From Basidiobolus ranarum (lineage: Eukaryota; Basidiobolomycota; Basidiobolomycetes; Basidiobolales): DNA of 36,516 nt. Positions within the stretch are counted from its first letter, which is position 1. Each line of letters starts with the position of its first letter. The notes beneath the pieces were generated by a model. That model did no database searches. It had not been told where the DNA came from and worked only from the letters and a program-made list of their open reading frames with translations. This document shows positions 1-15,000 of this stretch, piece after piece. The stretch lies in NCBI GenBank assembly GCA_040143965.1, contig JASJQH010000058.1, positions 1-36,516 of the forward strand. The letters are read 5' to 3'. The translations under genes were made by a program, and so were the position numbers.

Positions 1-559
1 GAAGCCTATCCGATGGCGTAAATATGAGTGCACCATCGACGCAAGAGAGCAATCATTGTGGTAAGATTCCCAATAGGATCTTAGAAGAGTTTGAGCTGGT
101 CGATGAAACCCGCATCAGAGAAACCACAGGATCGAAGTCCATTTGTGGCGATTATGCCAGATATGGACTTATTCAAGTCCTATATGGATATGCGAATTGG
201 GTCAATATTTTCCCTAAATATATGCAAACTGAAGACCAAGACAGTACTCTAGTACCAATAGCGAATCGACTTCCAGGTGGAATACATTAACGGAAGTGTC
301 GCTTTGATCGTAGCAACGGATATTGGTGCTAGAACCCCTACCCCCTTCACGAGTTAAACCAACTGGTTAATGCGACCATTGTTTCGAGACCACCAAGTTT
401 CGAGGAGACGTGGGAAGGATTCACGGAGAAGAGCGTCTTGGTTGCTCTCAGACATCCAATGCAATGAGCTGTGCCACAATTTATTCCAATCCAAATGCAA
501 ACACTTATATTTCTATTGAATTGATCAACAAACACCTCCTAAGCCCTTCACGAAGAGAG

Positions 560-1430
560 TAGATATGAACATGGTGAGAATCCCATATTTAAGTAGCCTC
601 CAAGTCAATACGAACTGTCATACTGTATCGAGAAACCTGATATTCCTGACCAATGTTACTCACATCTCTGTGAGTGTCGGCGCCCATTTGCAGAGCCAGG
701 GCCAATCCCATGGTGATAGTATATGTCATTAGGTGGGTATTTGTTTGATTCATAGATAAAATCAATGCGAGCGTCTGGATTGCACTAGCAGCGCCATTTA
801 TTAACATGGAACATCTCAAACAGATTGGACAATTTTGCAATATCTGCACTTGTTCATGTATCGAAAGGAGCACAATTAGATACCAATTGGCAGTACCGAG
901 TGCAATAAGCATCATCGCATTTCTTATTTATATACTGTCTAGCGCCATTGTGCAATGTATATGATCATTGTGTCAAAACAAATGTGACACGAAACAAACC
1001 AATTTAAACAAGGGGTAGTTACAATGAGAGATATCCCAGCCAGAGCTCGTGCTTGTAATTTGCGCGGTGCATTTAATATCAACTCTAATTCGACTTTAGA
1101 TAGAAGGTCCTCGGAAATCCCAAGCTTCATTTAACTTTCACCCTTGATGGTTCCGCCATGGCAATCAAGGGCCTTGACCAAGACTGCTTCTATTGCGACG
1201 TATGCATCGTATTATTACAATATGGCATCAAGAGCTGGATGTTGTGGATTCCTTGCGGGGAGTTGTATTCTACCATTTTGGTGCACACTCTGTTGGCAGG
1301 CATGGATCAGATTGTCTTTACATACAATGAATAGCTCAGTATCTTGAGACGATCTGCTGGCATCTAGAAGGGTCTCGACCGGGGCTTGATTAATCGAAAA
1401 ACCTTCGAATAGTGGATAATCCAAATTAGA
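560..1430 (-). pseudogene. Decayed fungal-specific (Zn-cluster type) transcription factor, middle region
   Basis: Minus-strand reading pieces recall the fungal-specific transcription factor domain (Fungal_trans, middle homology region) in the expected order. A piece ending in NPQHPALDAIL (about 1,215-1,260) is followed in the same frame, after two stop codons, by YDAYVAIEAVLVKALD. Further on, at about 660-800, comes IQTLALILSM followed by MGLALALQMGADTHRD, which matches the family pattern 'vQallLLs...GmAirmAldlGLHRd'. Stops and frame changes separate the pieces, and no DNA-binding cluster was found upstream. This is pattern resemblance only, not a database match. It could be chance similarity in non-coding DNA, but the order of the pieces argues for a dead host gene. 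Confidence 0.3.
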
Positions 1431-4400
1431 GATCTCGTTGAGATACGATTAATAAATCTCTTGTGTTGGCAATCGGGTAGGATCTTTAGGAATTTGTGAA
1501 TTCAGTATTTTAAATCACCTATCATTCCATAAACTATCGGGTTTTCATGGTTGGCTGAGTAACTTGAAGTGGCTTGCTGGCAAGAACCGCCAAGTATGCA
1601 AACTGGTTCTTGATCGAAGACATGCTATAATCAAACCTAGATCCATACCTTTCACAGCTTAATCTATTAACCTAAAAAATTCGCATGCATGCATGATAGG
1701 TAATTTATGCTCTACTCAGCAAGGGGTGTTGCTAAATTACAACCTACTCCTTGTTACGTAATAATGCTGAACACTCTCTTCATGAATCGAGCCTACCAGC
1801 CCATGATGAAATGGGCACTTGTTAAGCCACTCGGGCTGTGCGTGGGGGAATGGTCTCGTAATGGCAAATAGCCGAAAACTGTTGCTTGTTGGCAATATAA
1901 ATAGCAATATCAAAGAGACATATATTTAAGGGATGCAAAGACTTCATTACGTCAACCTATTAAGGTTTCGCATCTATCGATATTTGGTAGTATGGGTGGT
2001 GAGAGCATGGTGAATATAGCTAGAGTAGTATTACCAAAGTAAAACATGAAAACCGTTGTGCTGAATAAAGGAAACGGAAGTCAACATCCCCTTTTGAATT
2101 CGAGTTTACCCAATGGTACTATGAAGAATGCACATATTTACCATATGAGTTCACTATACATGAGGCCACTATTTAGGCTGAAAAAAGCATGGAAAACTTG
2201 GAGGAAAAGAAATGGATAATTCGCTCAACTCAAATAGGCTTGGGAATTACTAATTAAACTCTATAAGGGGAATAAGCTAAGGAACTCTCAATTGATACTG
2301 CTTAAACTCGAGATTAGAATGGTACATCCACGTGTTTGGGGATTAAAAGCGCCTTTGGCTACGATACTCTGTATACACAAGTGGATGAAGTCATTCCATT
2401 GGTTTGAGACAGTGGTTTAAGATTCTATTCCTGTATTTCCAATCGTTGCTACTGGTCGTTCAAGGATTATAATTCAAAACCATTCGGACACCGCTTCACT
2501 AAACAGCCATGTAGGCATCAAATCTCCGACGCACAAGAAAAGTACTCACCTATCAGTAGGGCACCCTAGGTATGACGGACATTTGTATATGGAAGAAAGT
2601 CGAAGAAAATGAAAATCTCAAGGTAGAAAGTATACAGTTACCATGCTATTGCGAGGATTCCTGGGGAAACTAAGCACGTAGACAATATATCATTTATTCA
2701 TGGAGAAGAAGCATCAGTATTTAGTATTATTGTAGAAATATCTTAAACTAAATGGTTTCGTTTTATTCCCAGCACTTGCGATTCTCTACACTCAGCGATC
2801 CAACTGTGGTTTGATAGGGAGCGAGGATCTTCGGGTGCCAAACCTTCAGATGTCTGTATTGTATAACGTTTCATAACAATAACACAAAGAATCGCGAATC
2901 AAATATTGTGGTTAGGTACATCTAACCCATTTAAGGAGTCATATACTCTGATAAGAGGGAAGGTACTTTCAAAGGTCAATATCCTGATCTTAGTACTGCA
3001 AGGTCTATTGTCTTTATTATCACTTCCTTTATACACCTAGTTATTTCGTATCTTGGTTAGTTAATATCTGCTATTTATATATCATTCGGTTCAAAATCAG
3101 AACACACATTTTGTATATATGAATAATCCAAAAATTAGCAAATCTGAACTTGAAATTTTAAAGTTAACTAAAGCAATATACAGCTTCTATATATTTTGAA
3201 CACATTCACATGGTTCTGCTTTGTCCTACCTTCAAATTTGTAAAAACCCTACTCTAATCGTTGAATTACACTCGAGGAACATTTTCAGCAATGTAATAGA
3301 TAAAGCTTGTTTGTACTTCTTTCAAGTACAGAGCTTTTCTATACCAACTAATACCCTAAAGATTAAATAAGGGAATGAGCAGACTTTCAATTGTATTTTG
3401 TCAGCTGGACTATCAGTCATGTATCCAGACTCTATTCAGTATGTGAAAACATTTATGCATAAAAAACCTATGACATCTCTTAAGATCTTTGAGCATACAT
3501 AATGAAGGGTGTTTTGTGTCATTCCTTCTAATTTGTAATGAATTGATAAAAATTTTATTCAATTGATATAATCATTAACGAAGCTGAGGGGAAGATAGCA
3601 TATGAAGTAGTAACAATGTTAGTCAATGTAAATTTCCCAAAGTTATTAGTGTTTGGGATGAATTGCAAGCGTTTAGGATAATTTGAAGAATGTATTCTAA
3701 ATTGTATTGAATTGTAAGATGGTTTTTATAAGTTGTAAAGAGCAATAGCAACAGGACAGTGTTCCTAAGTCATAAACATTAAGCATGATAAACATGAATG
3801 CAAATATGTAGGTGCTTAATTTAAATACTTCAACAGTTCTAAGGACACCGTAAGTTGTAATAGTAAAAACCCGATCTGGAGCATAAAAATCCCAGTCTCC
3901 ACTTGATTGTGTCTGTAATGGTATGTTATAAAACATGGATTCTTTTGAAGCTGTATTTGTTCATTGAGTATCGAATCAAGCACTACATTATGGTTATATA
4001 GTAATGTCTACTGAAAATGGCAAAAATGGTAAATAAATCCAATAATTGAAGATTAAAGTGAAATGAATATATTTTTGATCTTCCACACATAATATAATAA
4101 GGGCAGTTGAACGTTGTTGCCATTCCTGATGCTATTTAGAGACAAATAAATCCAACATTTGCCTTGCATCATGATTGTTTTCTCTTTCGATCGTATGTTG
4201 CAAAAATATCGCAGAAGGAGCAATTATAGGTGATCTGACTCGGCTTTTTAAAGAAGTGTATTTCTAAGGTATTTCAATGCATCTTAATGGGATCCACTTA
4301 ATCATGTAGTCCGGGATATTTGCTGAAAAGACGACAACAGACAAGGAACGATAAAGAAAAGGAGAAAGATTACTTAAAAAAATAGAAATCGCTGGTTTTA

Positions 4401-4566
4401 TTGTATGGATAAAACGAATGAAGAGCTGCTTTACAAATTACCCAGCACAATTCAAAAGCCGAAGAGAAAAAGATAAAGTAGAGAGACTTTGGAGTTCAGA
4501 TTAAAGTGAGGAATGATGGGTATACAACGATGGTCTCTTTGAAACTCTACAAGACATTTTAGAGTT
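1431..4566. other. Gene-poor intergenic stretch
   Basis: No reading frame here resembles a known protein and none shows an exon chain with splice sites. The longest frame (3,697-3,936, minus, 79 codons) has a hydrophobic tail but no recognisable family. A GCATGCATGCATG run lies near 1,683. CpG dinucleotides are present at normal levels, unlike the right end of the window. The stretch includes the downstream region of the kinase gene ending at 4,567. Confidence 0.5.
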
Positions 4567-6812
<2,246 letters not shown>

Positions 6813-8507
6813 TATATTAAGCTCAAATAATATTTATTGAAGTTAAGAGAGCAGGCTTTGAAATTCAAGGTAAATATCTCAAAAGTATGGCAAGGTTAGG
6901 GGAAAGGTAAACAAAGTAAGATATCATAGCAATGGTCAGTATATTGAATGCAATCAGCCAAATGAATACTCCGAGCCACTTACGGAAATTCCAAATTATT
7001 AGTCGTTAATGGGATCTTAGTATGCCATCACAACTCTCATTAAAGAAAATTAAGAATCACCTGTCATATGGCATAGACAGCATCAAGCTGTAACAACATC
7101 GCTTATTGAAGTGTCTTTGTAATTGTGAATATATATTTCTTACTGAAAACAGGCTCAATTCTCTCAGTCAACCTGCTGCTCTAAACAACTGTAAAAAGGT
7201 GCAGTCGATCCCGTAACACGACAACAAGAAAGGATCACACCAGACGCTAAGTCTGGTCATAACCCAAAATGATGTTTGCTGGTAAGGCAGCATCTCATCC
7301 ACTACCAAGTAGCTATATATACATCATTAAAGTAAGCCAACCAATACGATTTGGCAACTTTTAAATAACCACCGCACCATGAAGCCACTACCAAATAGGC
7401 ACCCATTACTCTGCTTGACTCACCTGATGTAAACAAATCTACCAACTCTTATACCACGTACAATCATCAGCGTGACACCTTGATTCTCTGAGCCCCGGCT
7501 ACACGAAAGAGTTTCGAGACGACAGTTCTCTTAAGACACTGAGAGTAACACTGGTTTCACATTGAAACGCTAACAAGTACGGTGGAAAGCATCAACTCTT
7601 TCCGCTATCACCTCAAAGCAATGAAACGAGACTAACTAAAGCTTTCGTTTAGAGTTCAATGCCCATCAAGGCTAAGCTGTGTATTTGCCCGCTCTTGTGA
7701 AACGCTCATTGGGGCTTTCAGCAATATAATTAATACTTTTGAAACGAGATCGGTCCGATTTGTTTATGCCAGGATCTCCATCTATGAGCTCTGCCACCTC
7801 ATAGAGTACTGATGCAGAGTTTCGTCATGAATGAGGGTGTCTGAGTGACAATTAATTGATCTGGGCTCGCATACACACTCAATATTGGTCAGACCTCCCA
7901 AGTGTTCGATGATTCTGCTAATTTGAGGTGGCCAATAGAGATCGATTAAATTTGAATCGCCGTCCAGGCTACCGAATAATATTGAACTATCTAGTTCAAT
8001 TTTTGGAATTAAACAATCTTCTAGCTGAATGCCGATTCGCTGGTTCAATGTTTATTAAAAGGACTCGGAAGTTAATTGTTCAGAGGGGAAAATTTCCGTA
8101 GAACTTGTCCACGAAACTTGGTAAACAATCAAGGTTAATTAACCGCTTTTTGGATTTTAGGCCCAGCTCATCAGACTTTCTCAAATATTGTCTCCATTTC
8201 CCCTTATTATTTATTGTTTCTCTTAGTTTCAAGTTTGCCATCATTTCTATTTTTTTTTTAAACAATCCACTCAACTCTCTTTAAGAATCTGGCCAAATTC
8301 CTCGACAAGCTAATTTTACAGCTCTTCGCGCTCCACTATTCCCACATCACACATCACTTCTTTAGAGATAAACTCTCCCATCACACCCGTTCTTCTGCCA
8401 GTTTAACTTGACACTCTTGTACTTGGGTTATTTTAATCTTCCTTCTTTTACTCGCTACACGTTAGCTTCTTATTTACGACACCAACTTTCCTTGTCATAT
8501 CTCCCAG
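6813..8507. other. Divergent intergenic region between the kinase and the CRIB protein
   Basis: This 1.7 kb holds the upstream regions of two divergent genes. Two minus-strand frames (7,782-8,048, 88 codons; 8,080-8,274, 64 codons) were inspected. Neither resembles a known family and I see no splice-linked extension. From about 8,260 to 8,507 the plus strand is pyrimidine-rich, as is common in fungal 5' leaders, and probably contains the promoter and 5' UTR of the CRIB gene. Confidence 0.4.
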
Positions 8508-9034
8508 ATGGGTCTCCTTCAGAAATGCAATTGCTTTGGCATTAACGATGACGATGTGTTACTCTCTGAAATGCCAAACAGATACGGACAAGCTCCCAGA
8601 CCCAACGACAAAAGACCCAGACGTAAAATCGATAAAAGCGCCATAGGCAAGCCATCAAACTTTCAGGTGACATTTCAATGTAGCCCTGTCTATTAGAAAG
8701 CATCGACTAACTGTTAGTTTATTTATTCTCTCTAGCATACAGGTCATATAGGTATAGGCGAAGTACGAAGCGGAATAGTTGATCGAGTAGACGTAAGCTT
8801 TTCACTTTGTTATTATGTTCCTGAACCTGTTTACTCAATACCGTTTTCATCAAACAGCCTGAAAAGATCAAGAAGCAAATGGCGGAAATCGCAGCGGTAT
8901 TGAATTTCGACGATACGTTAGGCCCCGAAACTGAGCTCAATCCCAGTAAAAAATTATCTATAACTGAGGACAAACATTCTCAAGCGAACGTTCCACCATC
9001 AAAAGACGACTTCCATGTGGTAATATATATGTGA
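8508..9034 (+). CDS. Small CRIB-domain Cdc42/Rho effector, SPEC-like architecture
   Basis: Three exons (8,508-8,666; 8,736-8,792; 8,858-9,034) give a protein of about 130 residues. The first intron is in phase and joins KPSNFQ to HTGHIGIGE, creating a CRIB motif, IGKPSNFQHTGHIG (residues about 46-59), preceded by a basic stretch (RPRRKID). CRIB motifs bind GTP-loaded Cdc42/Rac. The closest pattern I know is the animal SPEC1/SPEC2 family (CDC42SE), where IGEPMNFVHLTHIG follows RRRID and cysteines near the N-terminus anchor the protein to membrane. Here the N-terminus is MGLLQKCNCF, with Gly2 and two cysteines that would suit lipid attachment. The C-terminal part (PEKIKKQMAEIAAVLNFDD) looks helical. 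The 3' end is uncertain: reading through gives VIYM and a stop, and alternative splices near 9,020 would add or swap a few residues. Confidence 0.8.
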
Positions 9035-9892
9035 CTATTTATCGATTGAGAGTATTCCTGATAATAACATCCCTGATCCATTGTTTAGTAATATCAAAGT
9101 CAACAGCAACGACAAACTACCTAATTCGTTGTAAGGTGCACCTTCTACTCTGCCCGGTTTTATATCTCTTCCTAACTAGTTACCGTATGTTTATCACCCA
9201 ACAATTATGACAAGCACCACCTTCAACCACCTTTATAAATCCTGGTAATTATTTCATCCAGAATTTTGACCTTTATTTGTAGAGCCGTGGTGTTTTTCTT
9301 TGGTCTATGCAAATGCCAAACCGAGTATATTCCCAATCCTCCACTTTCTTCACCTACAGACACCCCTACTACCTTCATAATAGAAACGACAAAACGTTAT
9401 AACTGGAGTTTCAGTTATTAGTCGATTGATTGTTTTCTTTTCGAGCTATTTTGAAGAAGTCCATTGCATGCGAAATTGTAATCGATGTATTACATGTTTA
9501 TAAATAACTCCAAAAGGCCGTATTTTTAATTGCACAATAATCCAATGCATTCTTATGTATACCTTATAGTTATGATACTCAATCGAATGGCCGAGCCAAA
9601 CAAACAAATTATTTTATCCCCAGACAGCTACCCATGCAATGAAAAATTGTAATGTGAAGCAGACCGATATGGCTAGTATTCATAACATCTTGATCGGAAG
9701 AAAAATATTTATTTACGTAGATGACGTAAACTATTGATAGTAGCTAAATTAGGGAATTCACTACGGGTTGCAAATTTTCGATTGGGATTTATTGAATACA
9801 CTTTAGTATTGGTACACAACCAGGAGCAACTGCTTGAGAACAAAGCAGTTTAGACATTTATTTTATATCTAATACCCTCCCTTTAAGAACTG
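9035..9892. other. Intergenic: CRIB gene 3' end and TXNL1-type gene promoter
   Basis: No supported gene. The left part may contain a short alternative last exon of the CRIB gene after a possible intron from 9,020 to about 9,090. The remainder is AT-rich and presumably carries the promoter of the thioredoxin-PITH gene. Confidence 0.4.
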
Positions 9893-11285
9893 ATGAGCTT
9901 TATTAAAGTTATACACTCTCAACCGGAGTACCAACAACTCTTAAACTCCACTGCGCCTACCAAACTGGTACTATGCTTTTCCATTGACTTTTTATGTTGA
10001 AGATATCATTTACACCTATTCTATTCTAGGTTGTTGTAGACTTCACTGCCAAATGTAAAACCTCGTATTATTATTTATGATACTTTAGACGATTCGAGTT
10101 AATATTTCCTTTTTTTAAGGGTGTCAGCCATGTCAAATCATCGCACCCATCTTTAACAATCTCAGCTCAAAATATAGAAATGTAATTTTTGCTAAAGTTG
10201 ATGTTGATGATGTTCAGGTAAGTTTTCTTCCTCCACGTCAAAACTCCTCACTAGGTTTTTAACTGTTTGGGACGATGATGATTTTTAGGAAGTTGCTCAA
10301 GCTGCTGGAGTTAGTTCTATGTATGTTTTCAAATTTTACCTGTTGGTCACAAGAAACCATTTTTCTTACTAATCATGTGTACTCCTGTATTTAGGCCAAC
10401 TTTCCAAGTATTTCCTCATAGTTATATATCGTTGAATGTTTTGTACCATGGTGTTGATTTCTCTCCTGATATTCATAGCTCTTCAAGAATAAGGCCAAGA
10501 TCGCCGAGTTAAAAGGGGCTAATCCTCAACAACTGGAAGCACTTATCATTGAACACCAAGGAGAACCAGAAGAAGATTCTAATCATATCAATATCCCCGG
10601 ACATGTACGTAACATAAAAAGTATTGATGGTGAATATTTTAGCAATTACTAAAAACACTTAATGTAGTCGGACATCACGGAGTTTATCACACTCAACCAA
10701 CTGGAGTGTCTTAACCAAAAATCTGACCATAGTGTGCGCAATATATTTAAAAAGGATGCTGCTTACTTGGAAAGTGATGTTGATGAACAATTGATTATTG
10801 CCGTTTCTTTCAACCAACCAGTTAAACTTCATTCTATCAAGTTGATCGCACCTAAAGGTAATGTGATCAGGGTTTTCAAAGGATCTTCAAATGGGTTTCA
10901 ATCCACTAATAATCCCATCGAAATGTACAGAGTTCGCACCTAAAACCATCAAATTATTCTGTAACCGATTGACCCTTGGTTTCGACGAGGCAGATGATAT
11001 TCAAGAAACTCAAATGTTGGAGTTGACCGAAGAGGATTACGAAGAAAACGCAGTGATTCCCTTACGTTTTGTTAAATTCCAAAACGTCTCCAGTGTTATT
11101 GTAAGTCAATATTTCATGGAATTTCTCGTAAGCTATCCATTCTAACTAGATACCACTTAATCTAGCTATTCATCGAAGATAATCTTGGTGAGGAGGAGAC
11201 CACTAAAATACAGCAATTGGTGTTTGTTGGTTCTCCCATCGAAACTACCAAGATGGGGGATTTAAAGAATCAACACGCCCACTGA
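9893..11285 (+). CDS. txl1: Thioredoxin-like protein with C-terminal PITH domain (TXNL1/Txl1 type)
   Basis: Nine exons give 282 residues: 9,893-9,967; 10,030-10,054; 10,120-10,217; 10,289-10,320; 10,395-10,407; 10,479-10,604; 10,668-10,857; 10,931-11,100; 11,166-11,285. All junctions are GT-AG and the exon sum is an exact codon multiple. Residues about 1-105 form a thioredoxin fold (VVVDFTAKWCQPCQIIAP, then FAKVDVDDVQEVAQAAGVSS and MPTFQ). The rest is a PITH domain (LNQKSDHSVRNIFKKDAAYL, ESDVDEQLIIAVSFNQPVKL, LRFVKFQNVSSVIIFIEDN, GEEETTKIQQLVFVG). TXNL1-family proteins are redox-active and associate with the 26S proteasome through PITH. The active site is WCQPC; the usual thioredoxin form is WCGPC, and human TXNL1 has GCGPC. 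Both redox cysteines are kept. The length is close to human TXNL1 (289). The start is the first ATG in frame with the fold. Confidence 0.95.
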
Positions 11286-12029
11286 GCATTTGTTCTACCT
11301 ACGCTTGTCCACTCTTATTCTATATAATAAATCGATCTTTGGCCCCGGTAGCTTTATCGTTCAAAATTACAATGTCAATTCCAAGCTCTTCTGTTCAGCC
11401 TTTAAATCATTGGTACACTCTTGGAATCGAACACAATCCAGGGTCAAGGTGTCTTTTTGGTTGGCCATGAATGGGGAGGTGACTTTACATGTTGAAACAA
11501 GGTTAGAGTGTTTGACATCTATACTACCTTATTGATCAATATACATGGTTGCCGAGACATTGTGTATATATCATATATTTTCGAATATGTCAATATAATG
11601 AGACAATGGTAGTGGTTCTTCATGGATCCAATTTCAAATTCATTACGTAAAAATAGCCCGGAGGAAGCACCATTTCACACAAAGACCATTACAGGTTTTA
11701 GATGATGTGAGGACCTCAAGGGTAATGACTTTGTATCATATTCACCCAGTTCAAATATTATACTCGCATTACATTCATACATGGGAACTAGTATTAACAG
11801 CACATTAGATTACTGTTATCTACAAGTTTTGTAACATGGTTGCGTTGGTGTTAAGTGTGGATCTAATGTTTCGCTGACTTCTATAGACTTGAAACACATA
11901 TAAATGATTGGTTGGGAAAACTAGTTCTCAAATCCAACATGAGAAGTTGGTTTTTCTAATATTTATTTGGATTTGAGAAACAAAAATGGTTTTAGGTTCT
12001 CTTCCGGTCTTTTGGATCATTGTGTACCT
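11286..12029. other. Convergent 3' region between txl1 and NAA25
   Basis: The 3' ends of two convergent genes lie here. An 81-codon plus-strand frame at 11,290-11,535 has no recognisable domain and starts five bases after the txl1 stop. I regard it as untranslated sequence. No other feature was seen. Confidence 0.4.
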
Positions 12030-15000
12030 CTATCTGTATAGAGATGATCTTTTCTCCAGTTCTTTGTGTAAATTCTTGAATACGGTGGACCAGTTGCCGG
12101 TACAGTGATGGATCGTTTCATTTACAACTCCTTGGTTCTCCTGTAAGAGTTGTTTGAGTCATTATTGTTATTAAGTGGCATAGAGTGATTGAATTGAATA
12201 GAACATGCGACTAACCTTGTTGGAGACAAATTCGATAGGTATATTTGTGAGCTGTGTTAAGTATTTGGTTTTGGATTTAGGAGTAGTTGCTTCACTAAGT
12301 CCCTTGAGATGTTGTTTGAACTCTCTGGACGAAGTTTTACTTTCTTCGATGAACTTTTCGATGGCTTTGGTGGTATTGGCATCCTACGAGTTTTCAATAA
12401 GTTAATACAAAGCAAACACCATAGTATCAATCATATCAGTAGGTTTACCAAGGTGCGGTTGACTTGCTTCTTGCCTTTGGTAGCGGTATACTTTTGAAGA
12501 GTACTCAACGCGAAATTCAAATAATTGAAAACCTAGCAACATAATGAGTTTAGTTAAGTTGATTGATCCGGTGTTTCAAGTGCTTCTAGCCTATCCTATC
12601 TAACCTCAAGGTATCCAGTAATAGTTCTAACGAGTGACCCGGGAATAGCCGAGGTAGATTCCTTAATAGTTAGAAGTGATTCTGCATGGTAAAGTCAATT
12701 TTGTTAGCTTATTTGAGTAGGCACAGCTCCAGTGACTTCAATGTTCTCACCTTGAACTAAACTGATTACCCCGTCAAGTTCTTTCTCAATATCTATGGTT
12801 GGACATGTAATTAATCGTATGTATTTACACTGGCGACATTCACTTACAGAGACTTACCGATACCAAGATCTGCACCAGCAGTTTGTCCGATCACTCTGGC
12901 TAAACTGATCAGAACTCTGGTTGTCAATATATCGTTGCTGGATAGACTCTAGAAAAATAAAAGAAACATCAGCATTGCAACTATGACCAGAGGTGGAGGT
13001 AAATGTACAAACGTCTTTATCGGATCGTTCTTGATCGTGTTGCTTCAAAATAGACTCTAGTAGCCCAGTAGTCCCAACAATGGTAAGTTCTTTGTCGTCA
13101 TTAGCAATGGCACTTAAAACAGCAGGGACTATAGAACGGAGTTTCAACCAAAGAGCCTGTGGGTGGTTGGTGTTATTTATATGAGCATTGCTAAATATGT
13201 GCAGTATGGTTATTTACCCCTCTTTGAGGATTTGGCTTAGTAAGGGTTTCCACAGTTACTTCAGAGCGTGGATTCCAGTTAGCGAACGCTTCAAAATCTC
13301 TATTATCGCAAAGTGAATTGCAAAAGTCATCTAATTGAGAGTTTGAGAAACAACGAGGTAAAACGTAAGATTTTCAGAGAGGAGTACTTTACCATCATAT
13401 TTCAATGCGCTGACATCAAAATCACTGAAGTAGCTCTTGAGATTGTCAAGTGAGGTTATCCCAGAGAGTTCTTCCTGAATCAGACTGCGATCAAGGAGGT
13501 GTCTTTGTAGAGAGTCGTCGAGTCTTTTACGGAAATCAATGAATTCTTCAATCTATGAAAAGGGTTCTAGCACACATGTTTCTATTACAAAATTCGGTGT
13601 GGGTAATACTCTACCTTTGAGTAAGTGCCATATTTATAGGCTTGAACAATCATTTCAGGAGTCTATTAAAGATACAAAACATCTCAGCACTAACACACGC
13701 TACCTTTGATAGATTACGTCTACAACATACCTCGGTCGCATTGCTACTATAGATACCCAAAGACTCATAAATAACTCCAACTAGTTGCTCAGAAAGTCCG
13801 AGATCGGCGCCTGATTCAACAATCATGTGACTTTGAACGATTTAGTTTGCGTTTGATAGGAAGAACCATAATATTCGATCACAATACCTTAAAGTATCCA
13901 ATTGAATATGTTTGATATCCATACTTTTGTAGAGTTCGAGACCACGTTGGAATACACCCAAGATTTGATATAATCGAATGGCCAAGAACTTAAATTGGAA
14001 GTTATATATGCTCTTCTTTAAGGCATTCTCAAGAAGTACCAGAGCTTGAAACAAAAAGCCAGGGTCATCTAGGGAGGGAAACGAATTGTTACAGCAAGAA
14101 AAAGCCGACAAAAAAGTAAGAACATGCGCGTACCAGATCTTTTCCAGGTATCCACTAAAGTATGTGTGGCAAGCAGAATATAATCGTCACCATATTGCTT
14201 CTCGGTTTCTTCCAGGCCACGACCTATGCAGAGCAACATCATATTGTTAATACACTAAGAGGGCATTGCCATCCGTATAGGAATTGTAATTACCATACTC
14301 CAAAGCTGCGGTGTACGCTTTGACGAGCTCATTGACATGTTCAACCGCTTGTTCCGTGGAGAATTCAGAGTAAAGACCCACATAACGCTCGACCTTCTTT
14401 ATATTAATGTTTCTTTGAATATTCTTGATACTATTGGATTTGTCATCCTTTTCAATCTTGGGGACTGAATCCATGAACCTCTTGATGATCTCTTGAGCTT
14501 GCTCCTTAGGTACCAAATTCAAATAAGGCTGGAGATCCTCGAAACAGCAGAATTTGGATCCGAACTTGTCAAAATATTGAACAATCAACTCAATCAGATG
14601 CGAATTGTCGGTAACTAAAGATGAGGTTGAGCATGAGCAGCTTGGATATTCACTATATGAATAGAACTTACCGGTTCCTTCGTTGATCAGTTCCTTTTCA
14701 AACTCCAGCATGCTAAGGAAGGGGCCACGTTTGGGGCTTGAAGTAGCAGAGGCTTTCGCAACAAATTCGCCCAAAAACTTCTTCGCTTCTTCAATTCTTC
14801 GTTTTCAGGTAAATCACGTAAGGACAAATTTGTAAAGTTAAACTGGAACGATAAAATAAGCTTACAGATCATTTTTCTTCTCGGGGTTGGCTTTGACAAT
14901 ATTCATCAAAGAACTAAAGTAGTACTGATAATGGTTCCAATCATCGTAGCTATAATGATTACAATGTTAACATTCACTATCCTCAACAATCGAATCGCCT

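Noticed and set aside
24-290. 88-codon plus-strand frame (LIQVLYGYANWVNIF) at the left edge
   Set aside because: Faintly like a transcription-factor helix, but on the opposite strand to the better remnant, with no supporting neighbouring exons.
3697-3936. 79-codon minus-strand frame with a hydrophobic tail
   Set aside because: No family, no splice-linked exons, AT-rich context; frames of this size are expected by chance.
8719-8973. 84-codon minus-strand frame
   Set aside because: Antisense shadow over exons 2 and 3 of the CRIB gene.
11290-11535. 81-codon plus-strand frame after txl1
   Set aside because: It begins five bases after the txl1 stop, has no recognisable domain and lies in a convergent 3' region; taken as untranslated sequence.
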